Shown here: piece after piece, positions 53,978 through 62,791 of the stretch
Layout of the letters: each line of letters starts with the position of its first letter
Numbering within the stretch: position 1 is the first letter of the stretch
Assembly: GCA_016932575.1 (NCBI GenBank)
Contig: JAFGCO010000056.1
Location: 124,001-188,000, forward strand
Source of the DNA: a bacterium
GTDB taxonomy: Bacteria; Zhuqueibacterota; QNDG01; JAFGCO01
Length of the DNA: 64,000 bases
Direction: 5' to 3'
Made by a program: the position numbers and the translations under genes
Notes under the pieces: generated by a model
What the model saw: only the letters and a program-made list of their open reading frames with translations
Databases searched by the model: none
Told to the model about the DNA's origin: nothing

Positions 53978-55105
53978 CTAGATAATAATCATATTATCAC
54001 GATGAATCACTTCATCATAATAAAACGTGCTGTCATCCATTTTAATTTCATCAGTACGCAGCCCTTTAATTCGATCGATATCTCCGCTTGAATAATGGGT
54101 AATCCCTTTTCCAATCATTTTATGCTCATGATTAAAAATACCGACAATTGCGCCTGATAAAAAATTTCCGTTCACCGCAGTGATGCCTCCGGGAAGCAAA
54201 CTTTTCGAATGCTGTACCAGTGCTTTTTCAGCACCCGGATCGATGAATATTCTGCCCTTGATCTTATGATTAAAAAAGATCCAGCGCTTTCGTTTCTTTT
54301 CGTATTTTTTTTCCGGTTTAAAAAATGTACCGATATCTTTCCCGTTTAGAATACCATTCAGATCAGGATGATATCCATCGGCTATAATGACAGAAGTCCC
54401 CATTTGCGTGGACCGTTCCGCCGCTTTTAATTTGGAAGTCATACCGCCAATAGACAATTCATTGGGTTTATCGTCAATCAATGCATAGGTATCCGATGTA
54501 ATTTTTTCAATATACGATATCCGCTCCGCTTCGTAATTCTTATGGGGATTCCTGTTATACAATCCGGCAATATCCGAAAATAAAATCAATAAATCCGCAT
54601 CCATTAAAATTGAGGTTAAAGCTGAGAGCGTATCATTATCCCCGAATTTCAACTCATCCACAGCCACACTGTCGTTTTCATTTACAATTGGAATCGTATT
54701 ATAGCTTAATACGGATTTTAAACAATCCCGGGCATGTAAATATCGCTGACGGTTTTCAATAATATCATAAGTTAATAATATTTGCCCGGCGAACAGGTTG
54801 AACTGCTGAAATAATTGATGCCATTTCTGCATGAGTATGCTTTGACCGATCGAAGCAAGAGCCTGGATATTCTTCAAATTCGTCGGGCGTGTCTCAAGCC
54901 CGACAACGTCCATCCCAAATCCCACCGCACCGGATGTCACAATAGTAAACTCATACCCTCTTTGGTGAAATTTTGCAATATCTGACACCAACTGTACCAT
55001 TTGGGATTGATTAGACTCTTTGAAATGACTGAGCAGCACTTTAGTCCCCAGTTTAAGAACCACTTTTCTTGAATTCTCAATATAAGATTTTCGGCTGGAC
55101 ATCAT
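53978..55105 (-). CDS. proB: Glutamate 5-kinase
   Basis: A 375-residue ProB, which phosphorylates glutamate in the first step of proline synthesis and is usually feedback-inhibited by proline. It has the amino-acid-kinase core (KLGTKVLLSHF, NENDSVAVDELKFGDND, IGGMTSKLKAA) and a C-terminal PUA domain (about 280-360, with IDPGAEKAL and LPGGITAV). It forms a two-gene unit with proA. Confidence 0.96.
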   Translation of the reverse strand: MMSSRKSYIENSRKVVLKLGTKVLLSHFKESNQSQMVQLVSDIAKFHQRGYEFTIVTSGAVGFGMDVVGLETRPTNLKNIQALASIGQSILMQKWHQLFQQFNLFAGQILLTYDIIENRQRYLHARDCLKSVLSYNTIPIVNENDSVAVDELKFGDNDTLSALTSILMDADLLILFSDIAGLYNRNPHKNYEAERISYIEKITSDTYALIDDKPNELSIGGMTSKLKAAERSTQMGTSVIIADGYHPDLNGILNGKDIGTFFKPEKKYEKKRKRWIFFNHKIKGRIFIDPGAEKALVQHSKSLLPGGITAVNGNFLSGAIVGIFNHEHKMIGKGITHYSSGDIDRIKGLRTDEIKMDDSTFYYDEVIHRDNMIII

Positions 55106-55269
55106 TTATAAATCCGTTCTAAAAACAGTCAATAAATAATGATACAATCTATCGTATAATTTGACATATCCAGAAATTGGATAACTTTTTTAAAATACAA
55201 ATATCTACATAAAATATCAAGATAATACTGAATAAACATACTGTTTTCATTCGTTCCTTTGAATATATT

Positions 55270-57693
55270 TTAAAATCGCATTCCGAGATCTAAATAGAAT
55301 TTCGATTGAGAATCCCTTGGAACCTGCATTCCCCTGCTTCCGAGACCATAACCAAGCGATATAAGCCCCAATCGGCTCCTGATTTTAATGCCCACGCCTG
55401 TTCCCCACAGCGGATAATCTGAAAGCCAGAGGCCTTTTTGAAGTGCATGCGCCTGATTTGCACATAAATATACCAAAATATCTTTTGTAAAAAAATACTG
55501 ATATTCTCCTCGATACAGGATAAAATCGCGACCTGTTAATTGATCATAATCCATGCCTGCAAAACTGTCCGGGTGCCCTTTATTAAAATACTTATACATT
55601 GGCAGGTGTTTTGATCCGTATCCATAAAATCCGTACAGCCGGAAAAGATGTTTTTGTGTGATAGGCAGATATGCATCCAAAGCCAGATAAAAGCGCTGAT
55701 AGGATGTATCACTTTTCCATGATTTCCGGCTGATTTCAATATCGGCCACAGCATTTATTCCGCTTGTGGGCATCAAAGCATCGTTATAAGTATCAATATG
55801 GCCACATACATGAAAACAATTGAAATGCGCTCTACTTGCAGATAATAATTTTGACTCAGGAAAACCGATAGATGACTTGATCCTTACTTGTTCGGATTGC
55901 GCTTCAATGTCGAGATTGACGTTGTTATCAAGTTGGATGCCGCAACCTGCTGCCCATAAATAACTTCGATCTTTGTACTGGGCTTCCCGCCTTCCGTATC
56001 CGTCGTGAATATTGGTTGGAATATCTTTGAACGACTGTCGCATATATGGATAAACCGGCAGATTTAATGTACGGGAAGGATAATAAAGTTTGTTCCAAAA
56101 ACGATATAGTCCGGCAAATTGAAATTCATTTTCAAATCGGAGCCCGGGAATGATCATGCTGTTAATCTGTAATCCGATAACACCAACCAGTTTTCTGTAA
56201 TCATCATACCGAAGACCCAATCGTAATTCACGCATAGGCAACTCTTTCACAAGCACTTTTAAATGCACGAAGCTCTCCTCGACCGGGATGATTTCGTATT
56301 CCACATATTCAAAATAATCGAGCCCATAAAGACTGAGAATATTCCTGTTTAATTTTTTAATATTCAGTGGATCTCCCGGTTGAATGCCTAAAAATCCATA
56401 AATAAGAGAAAAAGAGATATTTTCATTGCCCTCGACTGTCACACGGTAAATGACAGGCATTTCCGATTCTTCAACATGAATAAGCAACCGAACAGACACA
56501 TCGGATACGGGAATGGTTTCATAATAAATTTCCTGAAACTTTTTTTCCCTCATCAGCTCATTAATTTTACAATCGAGATTTTGATAAAAAAAAGGCCGAT
56601 GGGTTTCGAGCCCCAAAAAATGATAGATAGAGTCAAAGGGTGTGGAGGCCGGCCCGATAATCTGTACATCACTCAATATCGGCTGTTTCTTCAACATCGG
56701 CAGCTGACTGGGATTCGAAACACGCTCCAGTCGATAAAGTTCCTTGAAATCAATCAGATCCGATTTCAACTCTCGGGCAGCCCTGTCGCCTGCTTCTATT
56801 ATTTTATGAATTTTATAATGGGAAAAATCACTTGTCATATACTGTATCACATCCGGATAAATGACCAAATCCGCTTTTTGAATGTTTTGTCTCCATCGGT
56901 CAATGCCCATTAAATGTGTGGATCTTTCCAAAACATTCAATGCATTGTTCAGGTGTTCTCTTGGCACCCGGTGTCCGATGACATCCACAGCGAGAATAAT
57001 TTCTGCTCCCATATCTTTGACAACATCGACTGGCAGATTATTAACCATACCGCCATCTACCAGCAGAGAATCGCCCCATTCAACAGGGCTGAAAATCGTT
57101 GGAATGGACATCGTGGCCCGTATGGCTTTAGATAAAGATCCGGATCGCAGAACCACTTCATTGCCGGTAATTAAATCAGCAGCGACACACCTGAAAGGTA
57201 CAGGCAATTCGTCAAAATTACGAATTCGCCCATACGGATAGGTTATATCAGAAAACAGAAGCGATATCTTTTGTCCGTATATCATACCTGTCGGAATGGT
57301 CGGCATTGTTCCTAAAATTCCGATTTCAATGAGATATCGTCCTGTCTGCTGCTTTTCGATATACGGGAGCAATTTTCGAGCTGGTTGATCCGAAAACAGA
57401 TTTTCCCAATCAATTTCACTGACCAGTGATTCCAGTTCTTCACCTGTATATCCGATGGCGTATAATGCACCAAGAATACCTCCCATGCTTGTTCCGGAAA
57501 TATAATCTATAGGAATTTCCAGTGAATCCAGCATCTTCAATACACCGATATGTGCAAAACCCTTGGCTCCGCCGCCTGACAATACCAGACCGATTTTCGG
57601 ACGGTAGGTGCTGTCCGGAAACGCTGTGAGACCAGAATACATCCAGGTCCAGAGAATCAGCAGACTGAAGAAAGTAACTTTCAATCGATGCAT
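55270..57693 (-). CDS. Patatin-like phospholipase fused to POTRA and outer-membrane barrel domains
   Basis: An 807-residue exported protein. After a signal peptide comes a patatin domain with GGGAKG (40-45), the nucleophile Ser69 in GTSMG and Asp213 in DGG, a complete Ser-Asp dyad. A POTRA-like region (about 350-490) and a C-terminal BamA/Omp85-type barrel ending in aromatic phenylalanine (DLGMRF) follow. This is the architecture of type Vd autotransporters such as PlpD, whose patatin domain has phospholipase A activity. Starts at 57720 or 57726 would overlap the M16 gene; the ATG with GTGAG just after the M16 stop was preferred. Confidence 0.87.
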   Translation of the reverse strand: MHRLKVTFFSLLILWTWMYSGLTAFPDSTYRPKIGLVLSGGGAKGFAHIGVLKMLDSLEIPIDYISGTSMGGILGALYAIGYTGEELESLVSEIDWENLFSDQPARKLLPYIEKQQTGRYLIEIGILGTMPTIPTGMIYGQKISLLFSDITYPYGRIRNFDELPVPFRCVAADLITGNEVVLRSGSLSKAIRATMSIPTIFSPVEWGDSLLVDGGMVNNLPVDVVKDMGAEIILAVDVIGHRVPREHLNNALNVLERSTHLMGIDRWRQNIQKADLVIYPDVIQYMTSDFSHYKIHKIIEAGDRAARELKSDLIDFKELYRLERVSNPSQLPMLKKQPILSDVQIIGPASTPFDSIYHFLGLETHRPFFYQNLDCKINELMREKKFQEIYYETIPVSDVSVRLLIHVEESEMPVIYRVTVEGNENISFSLIYGFLGIQPGDPLNIKKLNRNILSLYGLDYFEYVEYEIIPVEESFVHLKVLVKELPMRELRLGLRYDDYRKLVGVIGLQINSMIIPGLRFENEFQFAGLYRFWNKLYYPSRTLNLPVYPYMRQSFKDIPTNIHDGYGRREAQYKDRSYLWAAGCGIQLDNNVNLDIEAQSEQVRIKSSIGFPESKLLSASRAHFNCFHVCGHIDTYNDALMPTSGINAVADIEISRKSWKSDTSYQRFYLALDAYLPITQKHLFRLYGFYGYGSKHLPMYKYFNKGHPDSFAGMDYDQLTGRDFILYRGEYQYFFTKDILVYLCANQAHALQKGLWLSDYPLWGTGVGIKIRSRLGLISLGYGLGSRGMQVPRDSQSKFYLDLGMRF

Positions 57694-57703
57694 CAGTCTC
57701 ACG

Positions 57704-60550
57704 TTATTTATCTTTTTCATGCTCATTCTCAGGAAAAAGCACAACCCGGACGTAATTTTCAAATCCAAAGCACATCATTGCGAGCTGCCTTATATCGACA
57801 GCTTTCAATGCCTGAACAGTTTCAGGGTATGTTAAAATATCAAGCCGGTCTCTGCCATACAAATCCAGCTGATACAACTGATTCAGCCAGTAACTGTTCT
57901 TTTTCAAATGAATTTCATAGGTTCTCAGATGGTTTTCCTTAACTTTTTGAATATCTGTTTCTTTCGGGCCGGTCTGCTTTAACGTATCAATTTGCATGAT
58001 AATTGCTTGTGTGAGTTCATCAACCCGATCGGGTTCGCATCCAAAAGATATGCGAATGTCAAACGTTTCCTTGGGAATTTTATAGATGCTTCCGGATACA
58101 CGGACACCATAAGAACCACCCAGTTCCTCCCGGATGATCTTTCTTAGACGAATACGCAAGACATCCATCATGGCCTGTAACATGTATTTCCGGGCGCTAT
58201 CAAATTTTATGGATCCTGTAAATATCAAATTCACCAGACTTTTAGATTCCATACCTCTGAATACATATTTTTCAATATGGCCTTTTGGTGTTTCAATGCC
58301 CAAATCACGCCATGATTCATTTCGACCGATATCCGGTAAACTGGCAAGATACGTCAGTATATAAGGTTTAATGGATTCAACAGTAAAGTTACCCACAAAA
58401 TAAAAAGTAAAATCCGATGCATCTGCAAATCGGTCTTTGTAAAATTGATAAGCATACTCAAGATCAATCTCATCCAGCATGTCATTGGACCATGGTCTTT
58501 TTCTGGGATGGTACTGCGCCATTGTGACCTGGATCGTATCATAGTAAGCGGATTCGGGTTTGACACTTCGGTTTTTCAAAAAACCCCGGATGCGTTCTTT
58601 ATAAGAGAGATATGCTGTGGAATCTCTGCGCGGAGCAGTGAAATAAAGATAAATCAATTGAAAAAGTGTTTCCATATCCTGGGGAGAACATTGACCGGAC
58701 AGACCTTCTGTGAGTCCGCTGATTTCAGGTGAAACATGTACAATCTTTCCCGCCAGTTTTTTCTGCAGCAATATATTATCGAACCTCCCCACACCACTTT
58801 CCTGGATGATTGCAGAGGCTGCGCTTGCCGCAATTGCCAATGAGTCAGGAGCCAGTGAAGTTCCGCCCCAGCTACCGGCAATAAAAAGGATTTCATCATT
58901 TTTAAAATCTGTGGGCTTAAGAACGACCCGAACCCCATTATTCAAATGCCATTCGATCAGGTTTAATGGTTCAATTTGAGTGGTTTTAATAATTTCACCA
59001 GGATGAGGCAATTCGGAAATAAGGGGATGGTTGTCGATTTTATCTTCATAAGGTTCGATTTCTATCATCTGAACATCCTTAAAAATTTGCAGAATATCAG
59101 ATTCATCCGGAAAAAACAAATTTGATTTCTCAGGACCACTGACAAGAATAACCAAGTTACCATCACTTATCCATCTCCTGGAAAGTGCATTTACCTCCTG
59201 GAGAGAAATCTTCGGTACAAATTGCTGAAAAAGGCGATACTCATAATCGATGCCAGGAGCGGGCACATTATTTGTAAAATAACGCACGTATTCCGAGGCA
59301 TATTGACTCGATTCGGCTTTATCTCTCTCCTGAAAAAGCTTTTCCATAAATCGTAGCATTCTGATTTTTGTGCGTTCCAGTTCGCTCTCTGTAAAACCAA
59401 ACATTCTTACGCGACGGGCTTCCTTCAGCAGTACCTCAAGACCATGTGCAATTTCACAGTCTTCTACAATAGCACCCAATGTATAGGCGCCTTTTGTTAC
59501 TGTCAAATCACTGTTTCCTGAAAAAGCAGCCAGGTACGGAGGATCCTCTGTATTTAACAGCTCATTTAAGCGGATATTAAACATACTGTCATAAACAGAC
59601 TCGAGAATTGACCTTCGATAATCCGAAACGGTTTCTTCCGGTAACAATTCATATTTGTAGGTAAGATCGATACGGGTTTGAGTAGCTTCAGGATCTGTGA
59701 CGATCGAGACCTTTGTGTCTGAATGATCTGGAATCTGAAATCTTTTTCGCTTCTTTTTATTTTGAGGATTTTCGAATCTGCTAAAATTTGAATGCACCAA
59801 TTGTTCGATCCAGGATGAATCAAAATCCCCGACAGCAATCACTGCCATTAAATCAGGACGATACCAATCTTTGTAAAACTGTCTTATAGTTTGACAGTGA
59901 AAAGTATCGATCACAGCAGGATCACCAATAGGAAGGCGATCTGCATACCTGGATCCATAAAACAACACCGGTAACTGCTGGTCCCGTATTCTGGCATTGG
60001 CTCCCCGTCCCAACCGCCATTCTTCAAGAATCACACTTCGTTCCTGATCGATCTCTTTCTCTTCAAATTGAATATATTGTGCCCAGTCCGCAAGAATCTG
60101 AATTCCGGTCTCCACAATTTTCAGACTGTCCGTAGGAACTTCAAGCATAAATACGGTTACATCAAAACCAGTATACGCATTGATTTCAGGACCGAAACGC
60201 ATACCGATGGATTCCAGATAATCTACCAAGGTTTGTCGTTTAAAATGCCGGGTTCCGTTAAAAGCCATATGCTCACAAAAATGAGCCAGCCCCTTTTCAT
60301 TCTCCTCTTCCAGAATTGATCCGGCATTGACAACCAAGCGCAATTCTGCCCGAAATTCTGGTTTCCGGTTCGCCTGAATGATATACTGTAATCCATTATC
60401 CAGTTTTCCGAAAATCGCATCAGGATTTCTGGGAAGCGTATCATTGATCTCGTATTGGACATCTTCATATAATTCTTTGATAACCGCAGGCTGTTTTGCA
60501 CAGAAAATGAAAACCGACGGCAAAATACACAGGTAAATCCATACCTTCAT
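57704..60550 (-). CDS. M16 family zinc peptidase
   Basis: A 948-residue exported pitrilysin-family protease with two M16 halves. The inverted zinc motif HFCEH is at 90-94 (His90, Glu93, His94), and the third ligand is probably Glu170 in EKEIDQERSVILEE. The second half (from about 500) lacks the zinc motif, as usual. An N-terminal hydrophobic segment ending near FIFCAKQ acts as a signal; it is a poor lipobox. The ATG at 60550 has AAGGGG upstream. It precedes the patatin-barrel gene by 10 bases. Periplasmic or surface peptide degradation is likely. Confidence 0.92.
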   Translation of the reverse strand: MKVWIYLCILPSVFIFCAKQPAVIKELYEDVQYEINDTLPRNPDAIFGKLDNGLQYIIQANRKPEFRAELRLVVNAGSILEEENEKGLAHFCEHMAFNGTRHFKRQTLVDYLESIGMRFGPEINAYTGFDVTVFMLEVPTDSLKIVETGIQILADWAQYIQFEEKEIDQERSVILEEWRLGRGANARIRDQQLPVLFYGSRYADRLPIGDPAVIDTFHCQTIRQFYKDWYRPDLMAVIAVGDFDSSWIEQLVHSNFSRFENPQNKKKRKRFQIPDHSDTKVSIVTDPEATQTRIDLTYKYELLPEETVSDYRRSILESVYDSMFNIRLNELLNTEDPPYLAAFSGNSDLTVTKGAYTLGAIVEDCEIAHGLEVLLKEARRVRMFGFTESELERTKIRMLRFMEKLFQERDKAESSQYASEYVRYFTNNVPAPGIDYEYRLFQQFVPKISLQEVNALSRRWISDGNLVILVSGPEKSNLFFPDESDILQIFKDVQMIEIEPYEDKIDNHPLISELPHPGEIIKTTQIEPLNLIEWHLNNGVRVVLKPTDFKNDEILFIAGSWGGTSLAPDSLAIAASAASAIIQESGVGRFDNILLQKKLAGKIVHVSPEISGLTEGLSGQCSPQDMETLFQLIYLYFTAPRRDSTAYLSYKERIRGFLKNRSVKPESAYYDTIQVTMAQYHPRKRPWSNDMLDEIDLEYAYQFYKDRFADASDFTFYFVGNFTVESIKPYILTYLASLPDIGRNESWRDLGIETPKGHIEKYVFRGMESKSLVNLIFTGSIKFDSARKYMLQAMMDVLRIRLRKIIREELGGSYGVRVSGSIYKIPKETFDIRISFGCEPDRVDELTQAIIMQIDTLKQTGPKETDIQKVKENHLRTYEIHLKKNSYWLNQLYQLDLYGRDRLDILTYPETVQALKAVDIRQLAMMCFGFENYVRVVLFPENEHEKDK

Positions 60551-60640
60551 GAGGATCCCCTTTCTTATCCAATAATAAATATTCATATGATTTTACAATA
60601 CTTTATTGAAATTTACAATATTCTTTTTATAAAAAATAAC

Positions 60641-60693
60641 TTGACAACAGGAAAAATTATTATATATTGTAGCATATCTACTACATTGTAGTA
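60641..60693 (+). promoter_or_regulatory. Promoter with BlaI/MecI-type palindromic operator
   Basis: A consensus TTGACA (60641-60646) and TATATT (60663-60668) are spaced by 16 bases. Directly downstream lies a perfect palindrome TACTACA-T-TGTAGTA (60679-60693), which matches the TACA...TGTA core bound by BlaI/MecI repressors. Further half-sites (TGTAG at 60668-60672, TGTTACA at 60698-60704) flank it. The repressor gene starts at 60722, so autoregulation is expected. Confidence 0.82.
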
Positions 60694-60721
60694 TATCTGT
60701 TACATGCTTATTGGAGAGAAA

Positions 60722-61102
60722 ATGAAATTGCCCGAGCTTTCAAAACCAGAGTACGATATTTTACGGATCCTTTGGAAAAATGGAAGACAATCAGTAAGAG
60801 AGGTTCACGACACATTGCATCCGATCTACCAGTGGGCCTACACAACCACAAAAACCATGATGGACCGCATGATACATAAAGAACTGCTATCAAGAGAATC
60901 GTTTCATGGGGTGTATCTGTATCATCCGCTGATTTCGCGTCCGAGAGGAATCGCCCGCATGGTTCAGTTCTTTGCGGATCGTGTTCTCGAACTGGATGCG
61001 ACAACCGTGGTTTCCATGTTTGCCAAGAGCCACGCGCTGACACCAAATGAAATTGCAGAGCTCGAAGCATTATTGGAAAAACAAAAATCGGAAGAATCCT
61101 GA
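60722..61102 (+). CDS. BlaI/MecI/CopY family transcriptional repressor
   Basis: A 126-residue winged-helix repressor. The opening LPELSKPEYDILRILWKNG and SVREVHDTL, followed by AYTTTKTMMDRM, are typical of BlaI/MecI. The C-terminal helices serve dimerisation and would be the site of proteolytic inactivation. The ATG lies 5 bases after GGAG. It overlaps a promoter/operator with a perfect palindrome and is followed by the M56-M23 gene after 1 base, so the pair forms a repressor-protease unit. No beta-lactamase or penicillin-binding protein gene is attached. Confidence 0.93.
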   Translation: MKLPELSKPEYDILRILWKNGRQSVREVHDTLHPIYQWAYTTTKTMMDRMIHKELLSRESFHGVYLYHPLISRPRGIARMVQFFADRVLELDATTVVSMFAKSHALTPNEIAELEALLEKQKSEES

Positions 61103-61103
61103 A

Positions 61104-62600
61104 ATGGCACCGCTTATTCCTGAAATACTCCGCATCAGTGCCGGTCTTTTTCAATGGCTGGTCAGGCAGATGATTTATTCAACAGTCATCATCCTCCCGG
61201 TCCTGCTGATTCTGCATATGTATAAAAAAAGTTCCATCCAGTTCAAACAGACATTGTGGTTGCTTTTCTGGATTCGACTGATCTTACCGCCCGATTTTTC
61301 ATTTTTATTCAGTCTGCGTCAAATGCTGAGCAGAATTCTATTGCTTCAGACGCAACTTTCCACAACGGACCCTGTGCGCCCTGTTTCTTTATTAATTTCA
61401 AATATTTCGAATCCGGTGATTTCAAATCTGTTTGAGATGTCCGTGCCTTTTCATATTTATCTATTTTCAACCCTGTTCTTTCTCTGGTTTTGCGGATTGA
61501 TATTTTTCGGATTTCTCTATGTGAGAAGCATGCGATTTTATAAAAAGTTGATCGATACGTCGAAATCGGTATCAAACAAACGAATCATTTTTATTTTGGA
61601 AAAGTGGAAAAAACGGTTACGGCTGCATCGCGATATAAAACTCGTGACTGCCAGACGCGCCATCTCTCCGTTTGCTACTGGCATATTTCATCCCACTTTG
61701 TTTATACCTGCATCACTTCTTGAATCTGGTAACATCTCATTGCTGGAATCGGTTATTGCACATGAACTGGCCCATATCCGGTACTGGGATACCTTCTGGA
61801 TACACTGTCAGTCCTGCCTTCAGATTATCTATTTTTTTCATCCGGCGGTATGGATTGCGGGTCATCATACAAATGCAATCAGAGAATCCCTGGCGGATTT
61901 GTCTGTGATTCAAAATAACAGGTTCTCGCGAGACCTTTATTCCCGTTGTTTAATTGCATTAATCAAACTCAACTACATGGAGGCTTATATGAAAGCATCA
62001 ATCTTAAACAATAAAAAAACGCTGTTTAACCGAATTGCAATACTTGGATCTTTGTATCGGCTTTCTTTTTCAAAATGTACGGGTCTGGCTTTTATGCTTA
62101 TTGCCGCAGTTTTTCTGATTTTACCCATGCATGAAAAAACAAGGGCCGTCGAAATAGCTCAGTCGTCTCAACAAAAATGCGTTTCATTACCTGAAAATCA
62201 CATTTTTTGCTCTCCCCTTCCGGATCAAAAGATAGTTTTGACTTTCGGACCTGCGCTACATCCATTCAATAAAAAGGATTATCATCATAACGGCGTGGAC
62301 ATATCCGGCAGAATTGGCACACCCATTCTCGCTGCGGCGAATGGTTATATCTGCATCGCAAATGACCCTGTCATGCTGAAAAAAGGATTCGGTCATCATG
62401 TAATGATTCAACACAAACAGGGATTTCAGACTTTATATGCGCATATGGATACGGTTCTGGTCAGGTATGGTCAAGTGATAAAACAGGGCGATTGCATTGG
62501 AACAGTTGGAAATACCGGTTTATCTACCGGGCCGCATCTGCATTTTGAACTTCATCTGAACGGTGAACCGGTCAATCCGGAAAAATACTTGACGTTTTAA
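61104..62600 (+). CDS. BlaR1-like M56 membrane protease fused to an extracytoplasmic M23 endopeptidase domain
   Basis: A 498-residue membrane protein. The first 340 residues are a BlaR1/MecR1-type M56 protease with helices near 20-40, 48-65, 116-140 and 325-343. The zinc site HELAH is at 220-224 with a likely third ligand Glu261 (RESLADLSV). Where BlaR1 has its penicillin-binding sensor, this protein has an M23 domain with all ligands: His395/Asp399 (HNGVD), His447 (YAHMD) and His478/His480 (HLHFE). It would sense or process peptidoglycan outside and cleave the BlaI-type repressor inside, by analogy with BlaR1. It starts 1 base after the repressor stop and is followed by a terminator. Confidence 0.9.
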   Translation: MAPLIPEILRISAGLFQWLVRQMIYSTVIILPVLLILHMYKKSSIQFKQTLWLLFWIRLILPPDFSFLFSLRQMLSRILLLQTQLSTTDPVRPVSLLISNISNPVISNLFEMSVPFHIYLFSTLFFLWFCGLIFFGFLYVRSMRFYKKLIDTSKSVSNKRIIFILEKWKKRLRLHRDIKLVTARRAISPFATGIFHPTLFIPASLLESGNISLLESVIAHELAHIRYWDTFWIHCQSCLQIIYFFHPAVWIAGHHTNAIRESLADLSVIQNNRFSRDLYSRCLIALIKLNYMEAYMKASILNNKKTLFNRIAILGSLYRLSFSKCTGLAFMLIAAVFLILPMHEKTRAVEIAQSSQQKCVSLPENHIFCSPLPDQKIVLTFGPALHPFNKKDYHHNGVDISGRIGTPILAAANGYICIANDPVMLKKGFGHHVMIQHKQGFQTLYAHMDTVLVRYGQVIKQGDCIGTVGNTGLSTGPHLHFELHLNGEPVNPEKYLTF

Positions 62601-62611
62601 TAAGCAACAAC

Positions 62612-62645
62612 AAAAAAGGGGGGCCCGTTTGCTGCCCCCTTTTTT
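62612..62645 (+). terminator. Intrinsic terminator after the BlaI/M56-M23 unit
   Basis: An 11-bp stem (A6G5/C5T6) closes a 12-base loop and ends in a T-run, 11 bases past the stop codon. The A-run on the other arm lets it also work for the converging MATE gene. Confidence 0.88.
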
Positions 62646-62791
62646 AATTCGAATCCTGGCCATTATTTTTATTGTTACAAATGCCCCAATTCACGCATCG
62701 TTCATTTTCAACAGGATGGAAATTCTGCAAAATGCGCATCCGGGACAAAGAACTCCCGGTTGATCAGAAAAAAAATCAAAACAAATCCCAT

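Noticed and set aside
60708-61154. 148-codon minus-strand frame opposite the BlaI gene
   Set aside because: Antisense to a clear winged-helix repressor with its own promoter and operator.
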